The notes beneath the pieces are model-generated. The model did no database searches. It worked only from the letters and a program-made list of their open reading frames with translations, and had not been told where the DNA came from. Of a stretch of 64,000 nucleotides of DNA, positions 33,300 to 43,480 are shown one piece after another; the stretch's first letter is position 1; every line of letters begins with the position of its first letter. The translations under genes were made by a program, and so were the position numbers. The stretch comes from RGIG8244 sp045592785 (GTDB lineage Bacteria > Verrucomicrobiota > Lentisphaeria > Victivallales > UBA1829), in the NCBI GenBank assembly GCA_045592785.1, contig JAZNVL010000060.1, positions 69,362 to 133,361 on the forward strand, in the 5' to 3' direction.

Positions 33300-34679
33300 T
33301 TATGCCGCCTGTCTGCTGACATGGAACCAGCGGCCCCGAAGCATTTTCCGCATGATAAAATAGATCGCCACGGCAGAACAGATACACGCCATGACCCAGC
33401 TGATGGGGTAAGACCACAGCAGCCATTCCAGCGTACGGTGTCTGGGGAAGATGTACCACATCCAGAATATTCGGAACAGACAGATCCACAGGAGAGAAAT
33501 GAACGTGGAGGTCAGGGAATAATTCAATCCGCGCAGACATCCGGTGAGGGAATCCATGATCCCGGCGATAAAATACGTCGTGCAGAAGACGAACATACGG
33601 ACCATGCCGTACTTCATCTGTTCCGGCGTTACATTGAATATGCTCAACAGCGGCTCACCGAAGGCCAGGAACACGCCACCCATGATGAGTGACAAAGCGG
33701 CACTGCATATCATGATGTAAATCATGCTCCGGAGTATCCGCACCGGCTTGTTCCCGCCCATATTCTGTCCCACAAAACTGATGGCGGTCATGTGGAAAAC
33801 ATAAGTACCCGCCCACATCAAACCTTCCAGCGTCAATGCCGCACCGCATCCGGCGATCACATCTTTCCCAAGACCGTTCAATGCCCCCTGAATGATCAGA
33901 TTGGAGACCGCAAAACATGCACTCTGGAATCCGGCGGGCAATCCGATCCACAGCACTTCACGCATAATATCAAACGAAATACGGATCAATGACGGCTTGA
34001 TCCGGTAACTGTCGGTACTGTGTGTCAATGCACGGAATACCAGCCAGGCGGAGATCACGTTGGCAATCAAGGTCGCCACAGCCACCCCGGCAACATCCAT
34101 CCCGAAGACGATCACAAACACCAGGTTCAGCAGAACATTGATCACCCCGGCAAAGGAAAGGTAATACAGGGGACGCCGCGTATCACCCACCGCACGCAAA
34201 ATCGCACTGCCGAAATTGCAGAGTACGGAAAACGGCATCCCGATACAGATGATGATGATATACAAACTGGACTGCCGGTATAATTCGTCCGGAATCTGCA
34301 CCCAGTTCAGCATGGCATCCTTGAACACCAACCCCAGGATACCCAGAAGGATCCCGCCGTATAACGCGATCGCCATCACCGTGTGGGAGGCTCGCCGCAT
34401 CTGTTTAGAGTCTTTCGCCCCGTAATAACGGGAGATCACCACGTTCGCACCAACCGAAAGACCGCTGAAAATATTGATAAAAAATCCCGTGACTGGCCCG
34501 ATGGCAGTCACTGCGGCGAACGCCGTTTCCGATTTCGAGAATTGTCCCAGAACCACCATGTCTGCCATGTGAAACAACAGTTGCAGGACCGTGGTGAAAT
34601 ACAAGGGAACAGCAAAACGGATGATCTTGGGGAAGAGCGGACCCCGACACATGTCGATATTGTATTTGGAAACAGCCAT
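33300..34679 (-). CDS. MATE family efflux transporter
   Basis: 459 residues with twelve hydrophobic segments in two halves. LPLYFTTVLQLLFHMADMVVLGQFS-like N-terminus and IVISRYYGAKD are typical of the NorM/DinF branch. It exports drugs or metabolites against Na+ or H+. No local regulator. It shares a transcript with aat. Confidence 0.9.
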   Translation of the reverse strand: MAVSKYNIDMCRGPLFPKIIRFAVPLYFTTVLQLLFHMADMVVLGQFSKSETAFAAVTAIGPVTGFFINIFSGLSVGANVVISRYYGAKDSKQMRRASHTVMAIALYGGILLGILGLVFKDAMLNWVQIPDELYRQSSLYIIIICIGMPFSVLCNFGSAILRAVGDTRRPLYYLSFAGVINVLLNLVFVIVFGMDVAGVAVATLIANVISAWLVFRALTHSTDSYRIKPSLIRISFDIMREVLWIGLPAGFQSACFAVSNLIIQGALNGLGKDVIAGCGAALTLEGLMWAGTYVFHMTAISFVGQNMGGNKPVRILRSMIYIMICSAALSLIMGGVFLAFGEPLLSIFNVTPEQMKYGMVRMFVFCTTYFIAGIMDSLTGCLRGLNYSLTSTFISLLWICLFRIFWMWYIFPRHRTLEWLLWSYPISWVMACICSAVAIYFIMRKMLRGRWFHVSRQAA

Positions 34680-34778
34680 ATCAGCCGGGAATCCTTATGA
34701 TTAAGTTTCTACGTCTTTATTAATTTACATCCATAATCCAAAAATACAAGCCGCGATATATGCTTTTTTTAGGAATTT

Positions 34779-36257
34779 TCATGCAAATTCCTGAAGGATC
34801 GCCATGTCCCGGAACGGGTGTTTCACACCCTTGATCTCCTGGGTCGTCTCGTGTCCTTTCCCCGCAACCAGAAGAATGTCGTTCTCTCTCAATGCCGCCG
34901 CCGCTTTCCGGATGGCTTCCGCACGGTCCGCAATGGCAAACACACATTGTCCTTCCGGGATCCCCGCAAGGATCTCCTTTATGATGGCTTCCGGATCTTC
35001 GCTCCGGGGATTGTCGCTTGTCACATAACAGATATCGGAGTCTTTCGCCGCCGCCGCCCCCATCTTCGGACGTTTCGTGCGGTCACGGTCACCGCCGCAC
35101 CCGAAGACCGTCACAAGACGTCCGCCGGGCTGTAAAAGTTTACGCAAGACGGGCAGTACTTGCGCCAGTGCATCATGGGTGTGGGCGAAATCCACGAACG
35201 CCGTCGCCCCGTTTTTCAACCGGATGGGATCCAGTCTGCCCGGGGAAGGGGTGACACTTTCCGCCGCAGAGAGCACCTGTTCCGCCGGGAGATCCAGTGC
35301 AAAGGCATCGGTCACCGCTTCCAGAAGATTGACCGCATTGTATTCCCCGCGGAGCTTGCTCTTGATCCGGTACGGTTTTCCATCCAGTTCAAAATGCAAA
35401 ACCGAGCCGTCATCGACCGGCTGGAATCCCGTGAGGTGACAGAAGGCGTTATGTTGTGCCGAAAAATCAAGTGCCGGGATCCCGGAGGTTCGCAATTCAT
35501 CGTAAAGCCGCTTGCCGTAAGCATCATCCGTGTTGATGACACAGGGCGCATCCGGCATGAGCATTTCCGTGAATAACAACCGTTTCGCCTGATAATATGC
35601 TTCCATCGTCCGGTGGTAATCCAGATGATCCCCCGTCAGATTTGTGAAGATCGCGGACGAGAAAAACAGCGACCCGCACCGGTGCTGGTGCAGTCCATGA
35701 CTGGAACACTCTATCACCGCATCCGTGATCGCATTCTTTTTCATGGCGCAGAAACATTGCTGGAGCAGTGCCGCATCCGGCATGGTGTACGCCGCTTCCT
35801 GCGGAATGCCGTCCCCGAAGTCCGTCAAAACCGTGGTGAGAAGTCCCGTTTTCGCCCCGCACTCTTTCAGTAAATGACGCAGGACGAATGCGATGGTCGT
35901 CTTCCCGTTGGTCCCGGTCACGGTATGGACCCGGAAGTCATCCGCGGGACGTCCGGCGGCTTCCTCACAGAGGATCGCCCAGGCATAATAGGGATCTTTC
36001 ACCCGGAGTACCGGTTTTCCGGCGGGAGGTGTTCCGTTCCAGAAAGCGGAAACGACGTATGCCGCCGCCCCGTTTTCCTCCGCCTGGGGAATGAAATCGT
36101 GTCCGTCGGCTTTCGCGCCTTTGACCGCACAGAACAGACTGCCCTTTCTGACGCGTGCCGCATTGTTCTCCACCGAGGTGATGACTGTGTTCCCTGTTTC
36201 GCCATCCGTAAGGATCGGGGAAAGGGCGCAACGAAGCATATCCAGATCGGGTATCAT
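34779..36257 (-). CDS. murE: UDP-MurNAc-tripeptide synthetase
   Basis: Adds meso-diaminopimelate to UDP-MurNAc-Ala-Glu. ATP site GTNGKTT, the carbamylated lysine in YYQAKRLLF, and the DNPR motif that selects meso-DAP over lysine are all present, so the wall is DAP type. 492 residues. Its ATG overlaps the murF stop by 4 nt. Confidence 0.96.
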   Translation of the reverse strand: MIPDLDMLRCALSPILTDGETGNTVITSVENNAARVRKGSLFCAVKGAKADGHDFIPQAEENGAAAYVVSAFWNGTPPAGKPVLRVKDPYYAWAILCEEAAGRPADDFRVHTVTGTNGKTTIAFVLRHLLKECGAKTGLLTTVLTDFGDGIPQEAAYTMPDAALLQQCFCAMKKNAITDAVIECSSHGLHQHRCGSLFFSSAIFTNLTGDHLDYHRTMEAYYQAKRLLFTEMLMPDAPCVINTDDAYGKRLYDELRTSGIPALDFSAQHNAFCHLTGFQPVDDGSVLHFELDGKPYRIKSKLRGEYNAVNLLEAVTDAFALDLPAEQVLSAAESVTPSPGRLDPIRLKNGATAFVDFAHTHDALAQVLPVLRKLLQPGGRLVTVFGCGGDRDRTKRPKMGAAAAKDSDICYVTSDNPRSEDPEAIIKEILAGIPEGQCVFAIADRAEAIRKAAAALRENDILLVAGKGHETTQEIKGVKHPFRDMAILQEFA

Positions 36258-37633
36258 GATTCCACCAGCTCCAACTGTGTGGATCGGGAGGCTTTCAGAA
36301 AGATCATATCTCCCGCTTTCAAATATTCCCGGATCTTCCCGGCGGCATCCGCGGAACGTTCAAACATTGCAACGGGCGGACACGCAAGGTTTTCCGCCGC
36401 CGCTTTCATTTTCGCGCCCACCGTGATCAACCGTGCGGACGGGAAAAACTTCCGTGCTTGAAGAAGCACGTCAAGATGTCCCTGTTGAGCCGCATCGCCC
36501 AGTTCCGCCATATCGCCCAGAACGAGGACCAGTTTTTCCTGATCGGCAAACTCCACCAGCCAGGTGAGAGAGGCGATCATGCTGTCCGGATTCGCGTTGT
36601 ACGCATCATTGATCCAGGTCATGCCGTCACGTTCTGTGATCCGCATCCGCATTCCCGGCAGTACCGTATTGGCGATCCCCGCAGCCGCATCTTTCAGTGA
36701 GATGCCATAAAGGGATGCCAATGCCGCCGCGCCCGCCGCATTGGATGCCTGATGTGCCCCCGGAATACTCCAGTGGACCGTTTCCGTTTCCCCTGTGTCT
36801 TTCCGGGTCAGACGGAAGGAAGCACCACGCAGGTCCCCGCCCAGATATTCCGCACGGAAATCCGCATCTTCCTCCGGTCCGAAGGTGAGGATACGGTGTC
36901 CGGAAAGGGCATTCCGCAGTACATCATTTCCGGCGCATGTATGGGGAATGACACCCGCGCCATCCGGCGAAAGGAAACGGAAGATGGCAGACTTTTCAGT
37001 CGCGGTCCCTTCCAGCGTTTTGAAGTTTTCAATGTGAGAGGAACGGATGGAGACGATCAGCGCGTGATCCGGGCGGACGGCATCCGCCAGCGGTTCGATC
37101 TCGCCGAAATGACTGGTCCCCAGTTCCAATACGGCTGCTGTATGGTCGTTGTTGAGTTTCAATAAGTTCCGCGGAACACCGATGTGATTGTTCGTATTCC
37201 CTTCGGTGGCAAGAACGTGTTCCGTTCCGTAGGCGTGATTGAAGATTGCACGCAGACATTCCTTTGTGCTTGTTTTGCCGCAGGATCCGGTCAGTGCCGC
37301 CACACGGAGCGAGAATTTCTGACGGTGATATTTCGCCAGACTCTGATACGCTTTCACGGTGTCCGGGACCACGATCGCGGTGGCATCCGCCGGGACTTTT
37401 GCCCCATCTTCCACGCAGAGCAGAATGGCACCGTGTTTCACGGCATCGGCAAGAAAGTTATGTGCATCAAAGTTTTCGCCCTTCAATGCCAGAAAGAGGG
37501 ACCGGGGTGCATCGGCACGGGTATCGGTGGAGACTCCTGCCACGGTCATTGACGGATCAAATGCGCCGAGAATGTTACCGCCGGTAACCGTGCGGATCTC
37601 ATCAAAGGTAAAAAGATCGTTCATTGTATTCAC
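36254..37633 (-). CDS. murF: UDP-MurNAc-tripeptide--D-Ala-D-Ala ligase
   Basis: Adds D-Ala-D-Ala to complete the cytoplasmic wall precursor. 459 residues. GSCGKTSTKE binds ATP; WINDAYNANPDSM and VLGDMAELG are MurF signatures. Overlaps UXS upstream and murE downstream by 4 nt each, so translation is coupled across three genes. Confidence 0.96.
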   Translation of the reverse strand: MNTMNDLFTFDEIRTVTGGNILGAFDPSMTVAGVSTDTRADAPRSLFLALKGENFDAHNFLADAVKHGAILLCVEDGAKVPADATAIVVPDTVKAYQSLAKYHRQKFSLRVAALTGSCGKTSTKECLRAIFNHAYGTEHVLATEGNTNNHIGVPRNLLKLNNDHTAAVLELGTSHFGEIEPLADAVRPDHALIVSIRSSHIENFKTLEGTATEKSAIFRFLSPDGAGVIPHTCAGNDVLRNALSGHRILTFGPEEDADFRAEYLGGDLRGASFRLTRKDTGETETVHWSIPGAHQASNAAGAAALASLYGISLKDAAAGIANTVLPGMRMRITERDGMTWINDAYNANPDSMIASLTWLVEFADQEKLVLVLGDMAELGDAAQQGHLDVLLQARKFFPSARLITVGAKMKAAAENLACPPVAMFERSADAAGKIREYLKAGDMIFLKASRSTQLELVES

Positions 37634-38571
37634 ACTCCCAGATTGCGGAAGTAATCGATGGTCTGTTCCAATCCGTCATCCACATGCACATGAGGTTCCC
37701 AGCCCAGGATCTCTTTCGCCCGGGTGATATCCGGTTTCCGGCGTGTGGGGTCATCCTGGGGCAGGGGCATGTGTATGATCTTTGATTTGGAATTGCAGAA
37801 CCGGATCACTTTTTCCGCCAGCTGGTTGACGGTATACTCATCAGGGTTCCCCAGGTTTACGGGACCGGTCACGTCATCGGCGGTATTCATCATGCGGACT
37901 ATGCCTTCCACCAGGTCGGAGACGAAACAGAAACTCCGGGTCTGCTCCCCTGTACCGTAAATGGTGATGTCCTTGCCTTGCAACGCCTGTACGATGAAAT
38001 TGCTGACCACCCGTCCGTCATTGGGATGCATACGGGGCCCGTAAGTATTAAAGATACGAATGACTTTAATGGGGAATCCGTACTGTCTGTGATAATCAAA
38101 GAAAAGCGTTTCCGCTGCCCGTTTTCCTTCGTCATAACAACTCCGGATCCCGATAGGGTTCACGTTACCCCAGTAACTTTCGGTTTGCGGGTGTACCATC
38201 GGATCGCCATAGACTTCACTGGTGGATGCCTGGAGTACCGGAATCTTCAAACGCCGTGCCAGTTCCAGTACGTTCATCGCTCCCAGAATACTGGTCCGTG
38301 CGGTCTGGACCGGGTCGTGCTGATAATGGACGGGTGATGCCGGACACGCCAGATTGAAAATGGCATCCACTTCCAGGCTGATGGGCATGGTGACATCGTG
38401 CCGGATCAATTCGAATGCCGGGTTCTGCAGTAAATGCCGGATATTGTTTTTCGATCCGGTGAAGAAGTTGTCGAGACAGATCACGTCATTGCCTTCTGTC
38501 AACAGTCTTTCGCACAAATGGGAACCGATGAATCCACCGCCGCCGGTAACAAGAATCGTCTTTTTACGCAT
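37630..38571 (-). CDS. UDP-glucuronate decarboxylase (UXS-like NAD-dependent epimerase)
   Basis: 313 residues. NAD-binding GGGGFIGSHL, NLACPASPVHYQ, the Tyr-Lys pair in CYDEGK, and TYGPRMHPNDGRVV are the pattern of UXS, which makes UDP-xylose from UDP-glucuronate. An epimerase of the same extended SDR group is the alternative. First gene of UXS-murF-murE; the upstream region carries a TTGATT/TAGTAT-like promoter at about 38595-38622. Confidence 0.88.
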   Translation of the reverse strand: MRKKTILVTGGGGFIGSHLCERLLTEGNDVICLDNFFTGSKNNIRHLLQNPAFELIRHDVTMPISLEVDAIFNLACPASPVHYQHDPVQTARTSILGAMNVLELARRLKIPVLQASTSEVYGDPMVHPQTESYWGNVNPIGIRSCYDEGKRAAETLFFDYHRQYGFPIKVIRIFNTYGPRMHPNDGRVVSNFIVQALQGKDITIYGTGEQTRSFCFVSDLVEGIVRMMNTADDVTGPVNLGNPDEYTVNQLAEKVIRFCNSKSKIIHMPLPQDDPTRRKPDITRAKEILGWEPHVHVDDGLEQTIDYFRNLGV

Positions 38572-38660
38572 AGTATTTTCCTTTGTTAAACATGTTCAAG
38601 GTATACTATACGCGGAACGTCAAAAAATCAAGTCGGAACTTGCATTTTTTTTTGCTTTTT

Positions 38661-40622
38661 TTATATAGAATCGTATTCTTTCCGGAATTCTTCCAGTTCT
38701 GCAGCTGCTGTTTCCCAGTCAAGCATAGCTTTCGAGATATCGTAATCCAGTTCTTTCAGACGTTTCTGTTTCGCCGGGATCTCCGATGCGGACAAGGCAG
38801 GATCCGCAAAAGATTCCATCAGAGAGGCTTTCTCCGCTTCCCCGTCTTCAATGATCTTTTCCAGACGGGCGACTTCCTTTTCCAGACGTCGTTTCATCGG
38901 TGCAAGTTCATTCCGCCGGGCGGCTTTTTCCCGCCGCAGGTCTTTCTGGTTCACGGAAACCGTTTCCGCAGAAACGACCGTCTTTTCCTGCGCAGATGAT
39001 GCCGCCGCACCTTCTTCCGCCGCTTTCTTTTCCCGGTAATAATCGTATCCGCCCTGGTAGCGTTTCACGCCATCCCGCCGGATCTCCAGAATACTGCTGA
39101 CGGAACCGCGGATGAATTCCACGTCATGACTGACCAGACACACCGTTCCCTGATAATTCCGCAGTGCATCCTGCAATGCGATACGGGCATTGATGTCCAG
39201 GTGCGTCGTCGGTTCGTCCAGGATCAACAGATTGGGCGGATTCACAAAGATACGGGCAAAACACAAACGGATCTTTTCGCCACCGGAGAGAACGCTGCAC
39301 TGCTTCATGGCATCGTCCCCGGAGAATCCGAACGCCCCCAGGATCTCACGGATCCGTTGACTCGGCAGATCACCAGCCGCATTGCGTACGACCTGAAACG
39401 CCGTTTCTTCCGCCGGAAGAAGTTCCGCAAACTCCTGCGCCTGATAGCCTACCACCACTTTATGACCGGACTGCGCATTTCCGGCACTGGGCGTGAGACG
39501 TCCGGCAATGATCCGCAGGAGAGTGGTCTTGCCCATCCCGTTATACCCGATGATCCCCAACTTATCGCCGGAGTCGATGGAAAGGGTCAGGTCTTTGAGG
39601 ATGTTGCGTTTGCCGTCATAGGAGTGCGTTACATTTTCCAAACGGAAGACTTCGGCACCGCAGGGGGGCGGTGCCGGGATCCGGATTGTCCCGTGGAATT
39701 GAAGTTGTTCCGGGATTTCTGCGTCTTTGATCTTTTCCAGCATTTTGATCCAGGACTGCACCTGTGCGGCTTTGGTTGCTTTGGCACGGAACCGGTTGAT
39801 GTTGTCCTGCAGCTGTTGTTTCCGCCGTTCGATGTTTTTCTTTTCGGCTTCGCTCTGCAGTTTCCGGGCTTCCCGTTCTTTGGCGTAGTAAGTATAATTT
39901 CCGGAGTACCGGGTGAGCTTTGCGTTATTGAGTTCCACTGTCACATCGGTCAATGTATTCAGCAGAAAACGGTCGTGCGAGATCAGAAGAAGTGTACCTT
40001 CAAATGTTTTTAATCTGCGCTGAAGCCATTCCACTGCAGGGATATCCAGATAGTTGGAAGGCTCGTCCAGAAGAAGGATGTCCGGCTCACCCAACAGGAC
40101 CCGGACCATGGCGGCACGCATCTGCCATCCGCCGGAGAAGGAGTTCAGCGGCTGTTCCAGAGCGGATGGCGCAAACCCCAGTCCATCCAGCGCGGCTTCG
40201 GCACGGTGCCGCATTTCATAACCGCCCAACTGCTCATAACGGCTTTGCAGACGTCCCAGTTCATCCAGTGTTTTCTGGGGCGGATTACTGCCGGCTGCGG
40301 CGAGTTCGGCTTCCAGTTTTTCCATTGCCTGATGAATGGCGGGCAGTTCACCGCCTGCCGATTCCACATAATCGATGAGTTTGACATCACTCCCGGCGGC
40401 GGCAAGTTGCTGGTGAAGATAGCCCAGACGGAGACGTTCCGGGATCATGATCTCCCCGGAGTCCGGTGACATTTCACCCGTGATCATGCGGAAGAGCGTG
40501 GTCTTGCCGGTCCCGTTCGGTCCGACGATCCCGACCCGTTCCCCTTTATTGATCCGGAGGGAGACATCTTTGAGGATATCTTTTCCTCCCAGCATCTTGC
40601 TGACGTTCTGGAAGTCAAGCAT
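38661..40622 (-). CDS. ABC-F family ATP-binding protein
   Basis: 653 residues with two ABC domains: Walker A GPNGTGKTTL and GYNGMGKTTL, signatures LNSFSGGWQMR and LSGGEKIR, Walker B LLLDEPSNYLD and LILDEPTTHLD. The linker between them holds a charged coiled region, and a C-terminal coiled coil covers ~560-640. No membrane parts, so it acts on ribosomes (YheS/Uup/EttA type). It lies 7 nt downstream of typA, another ribosome GTPase. Confidence 0.93.
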   Translation of the reverse strand: MLDFQNVSKMLGGKDILKDVSLRINKGERVGIVGPNGTGKTTLFRMITGEMSPDSGEIMIPERLRLGYLHQQLAAAGSDVKLIDYVESAGGELPAIHQAMEKLEAELAAAGSNPPQKTLDELGRLQSRYEQLGGYEMRHRAEAALDGLGFAPSALEQPLNSFSGGWQMRAAMVRVLLGEPDILLLDEPSNYLDIPAVEWLQRRLKTFEGTLLLISHDRFLLNTLTDVTVELNNAKLTRYSGNYTYYAKEREARKLQSEAEKKNIERRKQQLQDNINRFRAKATKAAQVQSWIKMLEKIKDAEIPEQLQFHGTIRIPAPPPCGAEVFRLENVTHSYDGKRNILKDLTLSIDSGDKLGIIGYNGMGKTTLLRIIAGRLTPSAGNAQSGHKVVVGYQAQEFAELLPAEETAFQVVRNAAGDLPSQRIREILGAFGFSGDDAMKQCSVLSGGEKIRLCFARIFVNPPNLLILDEPTTHLDINARIALQDALRNYQGTVCLVSHDVEFIRGSVSSILEIRRDGVKRYQGGYDYYREKKAAEEGAAASSAQEKTVVSAETVSVNQKDLRREKAARRNELAPMKRRLEKEVARLEKIIEDGEAEKASLMESFADPALSASEIPAKQKRLKELDYDISKAMLDWETAAAELEEFRKEYDSI

Positions 40623-40629
40623 CGTGAGA

Positions 40630-42453
40630 TCAGTTCCCGTTGCTTTCTTTGAGCTTTGCGGTACGATTTCTCCGGCGTTCCAGTTCGGTGAGGAGCTGTT
40701 TACGCAGACGGATATTCAACGGAGTCACTTCCACATATTCGTCATTGGCGATATATTCCAATGCTTCTTCCAAACTCATTTTCTGGGCGGGCGCGATCTT
40801 CAAGTTACGGTCACTGCCGGCGGCACGCATATTGGTCAGCTTTTTGGCGCGCTGCAGGTTCACTTCCAGATCATCATCCGTACAATGCTGTCCCACGATC
40901 ATTCCTTCGTATGTTTCCGTGCCCGGATCGATGAAGAACGTGCCGCGCAGCTGAAGTCCGTCGATGGCATACGCTTCCGCCGTCCCTTTGCCCATACTGA
41001 TCATCACCCCGCTGGTACGGGAGGGGATCTCTCCCCGGAAGGGTTCGTAATGATCGAAACGGTGAGACATGATCGCCTGTCCGGCGGATGCCGTCATGAC
41101 TTTACTGCGCAGACCGATCAGCCCGCGCGTGGGGATCGTGAATTCCAGGAGCTGTCTGGAACCGCGCATATCCATTTTGGTCATTTCGCCTCTGCGCTGT
41201 CCCACCAGTTCAATGATTTTCCCGGCGGAACCATCGGGTGCATCCACCGAAAGAAATTCGATGGGTTCCTGTTTGATCCCATCGATCTCTTTTGTGATCA
41301 CATGAGGCTGTGCAACGGTGAGTTCGTATCCTTCCCGGCGCATGGTTTCGATGAGGATGGCAATATGCAGCACACCGCGCCCGGAAACTTTGAAACAATC
41401 GCCGGAAGTTTCTTCCACACGGAGTGCAACGTCACGTTCCGCTTCCTTGAAAAGACGTTCCCGGATATGACGGCTGCTGATGAACTTGCCTTCCTGTCCG
41501 AACAGCGGCGAATCGTTCACGCGGAACATCATGGAGAGAGTGGGTTCATCAATGGAAATGGGGGGCATGGCTTCCGGACATTCCGCATCGGCAAGGGTAT
41601 CGCTGATATCCAGCTGATCGGCACCAACAACGGCGCAAAGGTCGCCACATTCCACCTGATCCACTTCCGTACGCCCCACACCGGAGAAGGTGAAAAGCTG
41701 TTTGATCTGTGTCTGACGGATATTGCCGTCCCGGTCGATACGCACCATGGGCTTGTTGACCTGCAATGTACCGCGATGGACTCTTCCGATTCCGATACGG
41801 CCCACGAAGTCGTTGTAGTCGATGGTGGAGATCTGGACCTGTGCCGGACCTTCGAGGATCTTCGGCGCAGGGATGTGTTCCAGAATCGCATCCATCAGCG
41901 GAAGAATGGAGTCTCTTGCACCGTTTTCCAGATCGGTGGTCGCCCAACCGTTGCGGCCGCTGGCAAAAAGAACCGGGAAATCCAGCTGTTCTTCGTTTGC
42001 GCCCAAATCGATGAAAAGGTCGAACACTTCGTTCAAAACTTCCTGCGGGCGGGCATCGGCACGGTCGATTTTGTTGATGATGACAATGGGTTTCAAGCCC
42101 AGATGCAAGGCTTTATCCAATACAAAACGGGTCTGGGGCAGGGGACCTTCCGCAGCATCGACCAGCAACAGTGCACCGTCTGCCATATTGAGTACGCGTT
42201 CCACCTGTCCGCCGAAATCGCTGTGTCCGGGAGTGTCGATCACATTGACCTTGACCCCTTTGTAATCCACGCTGATATTTTTTGCAAGAATGGTGATCCC
42301 GCGTTCCCGTTCCAGAGGATTGGAGTCGAGAAAACGCTGGTGCATTTCCTGATTTTCCCGGAAGATTTTTGCTTGTTTGATGATTTCATCGACCAACGTG
42401 GTTTTGCCGTGGTCAACGTGTGCAATAATAGCAATGTTTCTGATTTCGCGCAT
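40630..42453 (-). CDS. typA: Translational GTPase TypA/BipA
   Basis: 607 residues, normal. G1 AHVDHGKTT, G2/G3 ITILAKNIS and DTPGHSDFGG, G4 NKIDRADA, then EF-G-like domains III and V and the BipA C-terminal domain. It aids 50S assembly and stress adaptation. The ATG at 42453 follows AGGCGGACC; the frame runs further to 42513 without support. Confidence 0.96.
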   Translation of the reverse strand: MREIRNIAIIAHVDHGKTTLVDEIIKQAKIFRENQEMHQRFLDSNPLERERGITILAKNISVDYKGVKVNVIDTPGHSDFGGQVERVLNMADGALLLVDAAEGPLPQTRFVLDKALHLGLKPIVIINKIDRADARPQEVLNEVFDLFIDLGANEEQLDFPVLFASGRNGWATTDLENGARDSILPLMDAILEHIPAPKILEGPAQVQISTIDYNDFVGRIGIGRVHRGTLQVNKPMVRIDRDGNIRQTQIKQLFTFSGVGRTEVDQVECGDLCAVVGADQLDISDTLADAECPEAMPPISIDEPTLSMMFRVNDSPLFGQEGKFISSRHIRERLFKEAERDVALRVEETSGDCFKVSGRGVLHIAILIETMRREGYELTVAQPHVITKEIDGIKQEPIEFLSVDAPDGSAGKIIELVGQRRGEMTKMDMRGSRQLLEFTIPTRGLIGLRSKVMTASAGQAIMSHRFDHYEPFRGEIPSRTSGVMISMGKGTAEAYAIDGLQLRGTFFIDPGTETYEGMIVGQHCTDDDLEVNLQRAKKLTNMRAAGSDRNLKIAPAQKMSLEEALEYIANDEYVEVTPLNIRLRKQLLTELERRRNRTAKLKESNGN

Positions 42454-42493
42454 AGGTCCGCCTGTTGATTGTTTAAAATTCTGGAAAGCATAT

Positions 42494-42499
42494 AATATA
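42494..42499 (-). promoter_or_regulatory. Extended -10 element of typA-ABC-F
   Basis: On the minus strand TTGTGCTATATTA, an extended -10; the -35 region is poor (TGGAAT-like). The start codon is about 40 nt downstream. Confidence 0.5.
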
Positions 42500-42555
42500 G
42501 CACAACTTTTCAAAAATTCCAGTTTTTATTTGCTTTTTCATTGATTTTTTATTGC

Positions 42556-42583
42556 ACAAAAAAGCCCGCTTCGCAGCGGGCTT
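42556..42583 (-). terminator. Terminator of the SDR-aldo/keto reductase unit
   Basis: Minus strand: AAGCCCGCT-GCGA-AGCGGGCTT (9-bp perfect stem) followed by TTTT then TGTGC; 8 nt after the reductase stop. Confidence 0.88.
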
Positions 42584-42591
42584 ATGATGTG

Positions 42592-43464
42592 TCACTTCCG
42601 GTTCCAGGTACTGGGCCGGATCAGGCTCTCCGGTAATTCCGGCACGATCCGGAATATTTCCTGCATTACTTCGTCCGGTAACGGCGGTTGCGAGGCAAGC
42701 GCAATATTCTCTTTGAGCTGTTCCGCGTTATCCACGCCGGTCAGGATCGCATCGAATTGCGGGAAGGACATCAGATAACGCATACACATTTCCTGTAACG
42801 TCATCCGGTTGTTTTCCGCAAGAGTCTGCAATTTCCGGCGGCAGGGGATCACGCTTTGAAGATGTGCCGGGATCTTCGCTTCATCCATTACCAGCAGACC
42901 TTGCAGATAGACACTGCGGACAAATACAAATCCGCCATTCCCATGGACTTGTTCCGCATAAGAAACAAAACGGCGGTCCAGAATATTGGACGGGATCTGG
43001 ATGACTGCGGGCAGGGGCTGTTCCGGTGCAGTGCCATCAATGGAACATCCTGTATAAGAAAGATATCCTTCCTGACAGAGTGTTTGCAGATGATGCTGGA
43101 ACTTCCAGAGTGCTTCCCGGTGGAAGATCAGGGCATGGAGATGATCCACCTGCAAATTTTCCAGCGAACGCATCAGGGATTCCCGGATGATTATCCCCGC
43201 TTCTTCGTCGGGTGTTTCGTCGGGGAAGACAACCTTGCTGACAATACGCATCGTTTTGTCAAGCCCGGTCAGTTTGAGCGTTCTGCCCAGCACGGCTTCA
43301 CTGTCGCCGTAACCGGATGCCGTATCAAGCACCCGGATCCCGTGTTCCGCTGCCGTTTCCAGGATCCGGCAGACTTCGGCTTCCGGTGGCTTCCCCGCAG
43401 TATTGGCAACGCCGTAGTTCAACCCGAACTGCACGGTTCCCAGAACAAGTTTCGATTCTTTCAT
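42592..43464 (-). CDS. Aldo/keto reductase family protein
   Basis: 290 residues, NADPH-dependent reductase fold. LVLGTVQFGLNYG, DTASGYGDSE (catalytic Asp and Tyr), IVSKVV (Lys) and LHALIFH (His) make the tetrad. This subtype is common in sugar metabolism and surface-glycan loci. The ATG at 43464 has AAAAGGCA before it. It follows the SDR gene by 16 nt. Confidence 0.88.
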   Translation of the reverse strand: MKESKLVLGTVQFGLNYGVANTAGKPPEAEVCRILETAAEHGIRVLDTASGYGDSEAVLGRTLKLTGLDKTMRIVSKVVFPDETPDEEAGIIIRESLMRSLENLQVDHLHALIFHREALWKFQHHLQTLCQEGYLSYTGCSIDGTAPEQPLPAVIQIPSNILDRRFVSYAEQVHGNGGFVFVRSVYLQGLLVMDEAKIPAHLQSVIPCRRKLQTLAENNRMTLQEMCMRYLMSFPQFDAILTGVDNAEQLKENIALASQPPLPDEVMQEIFRIVPELPESLIRPSTWNRK

Positions 43465-43480
43465 GATGAATTGCCTTTTC

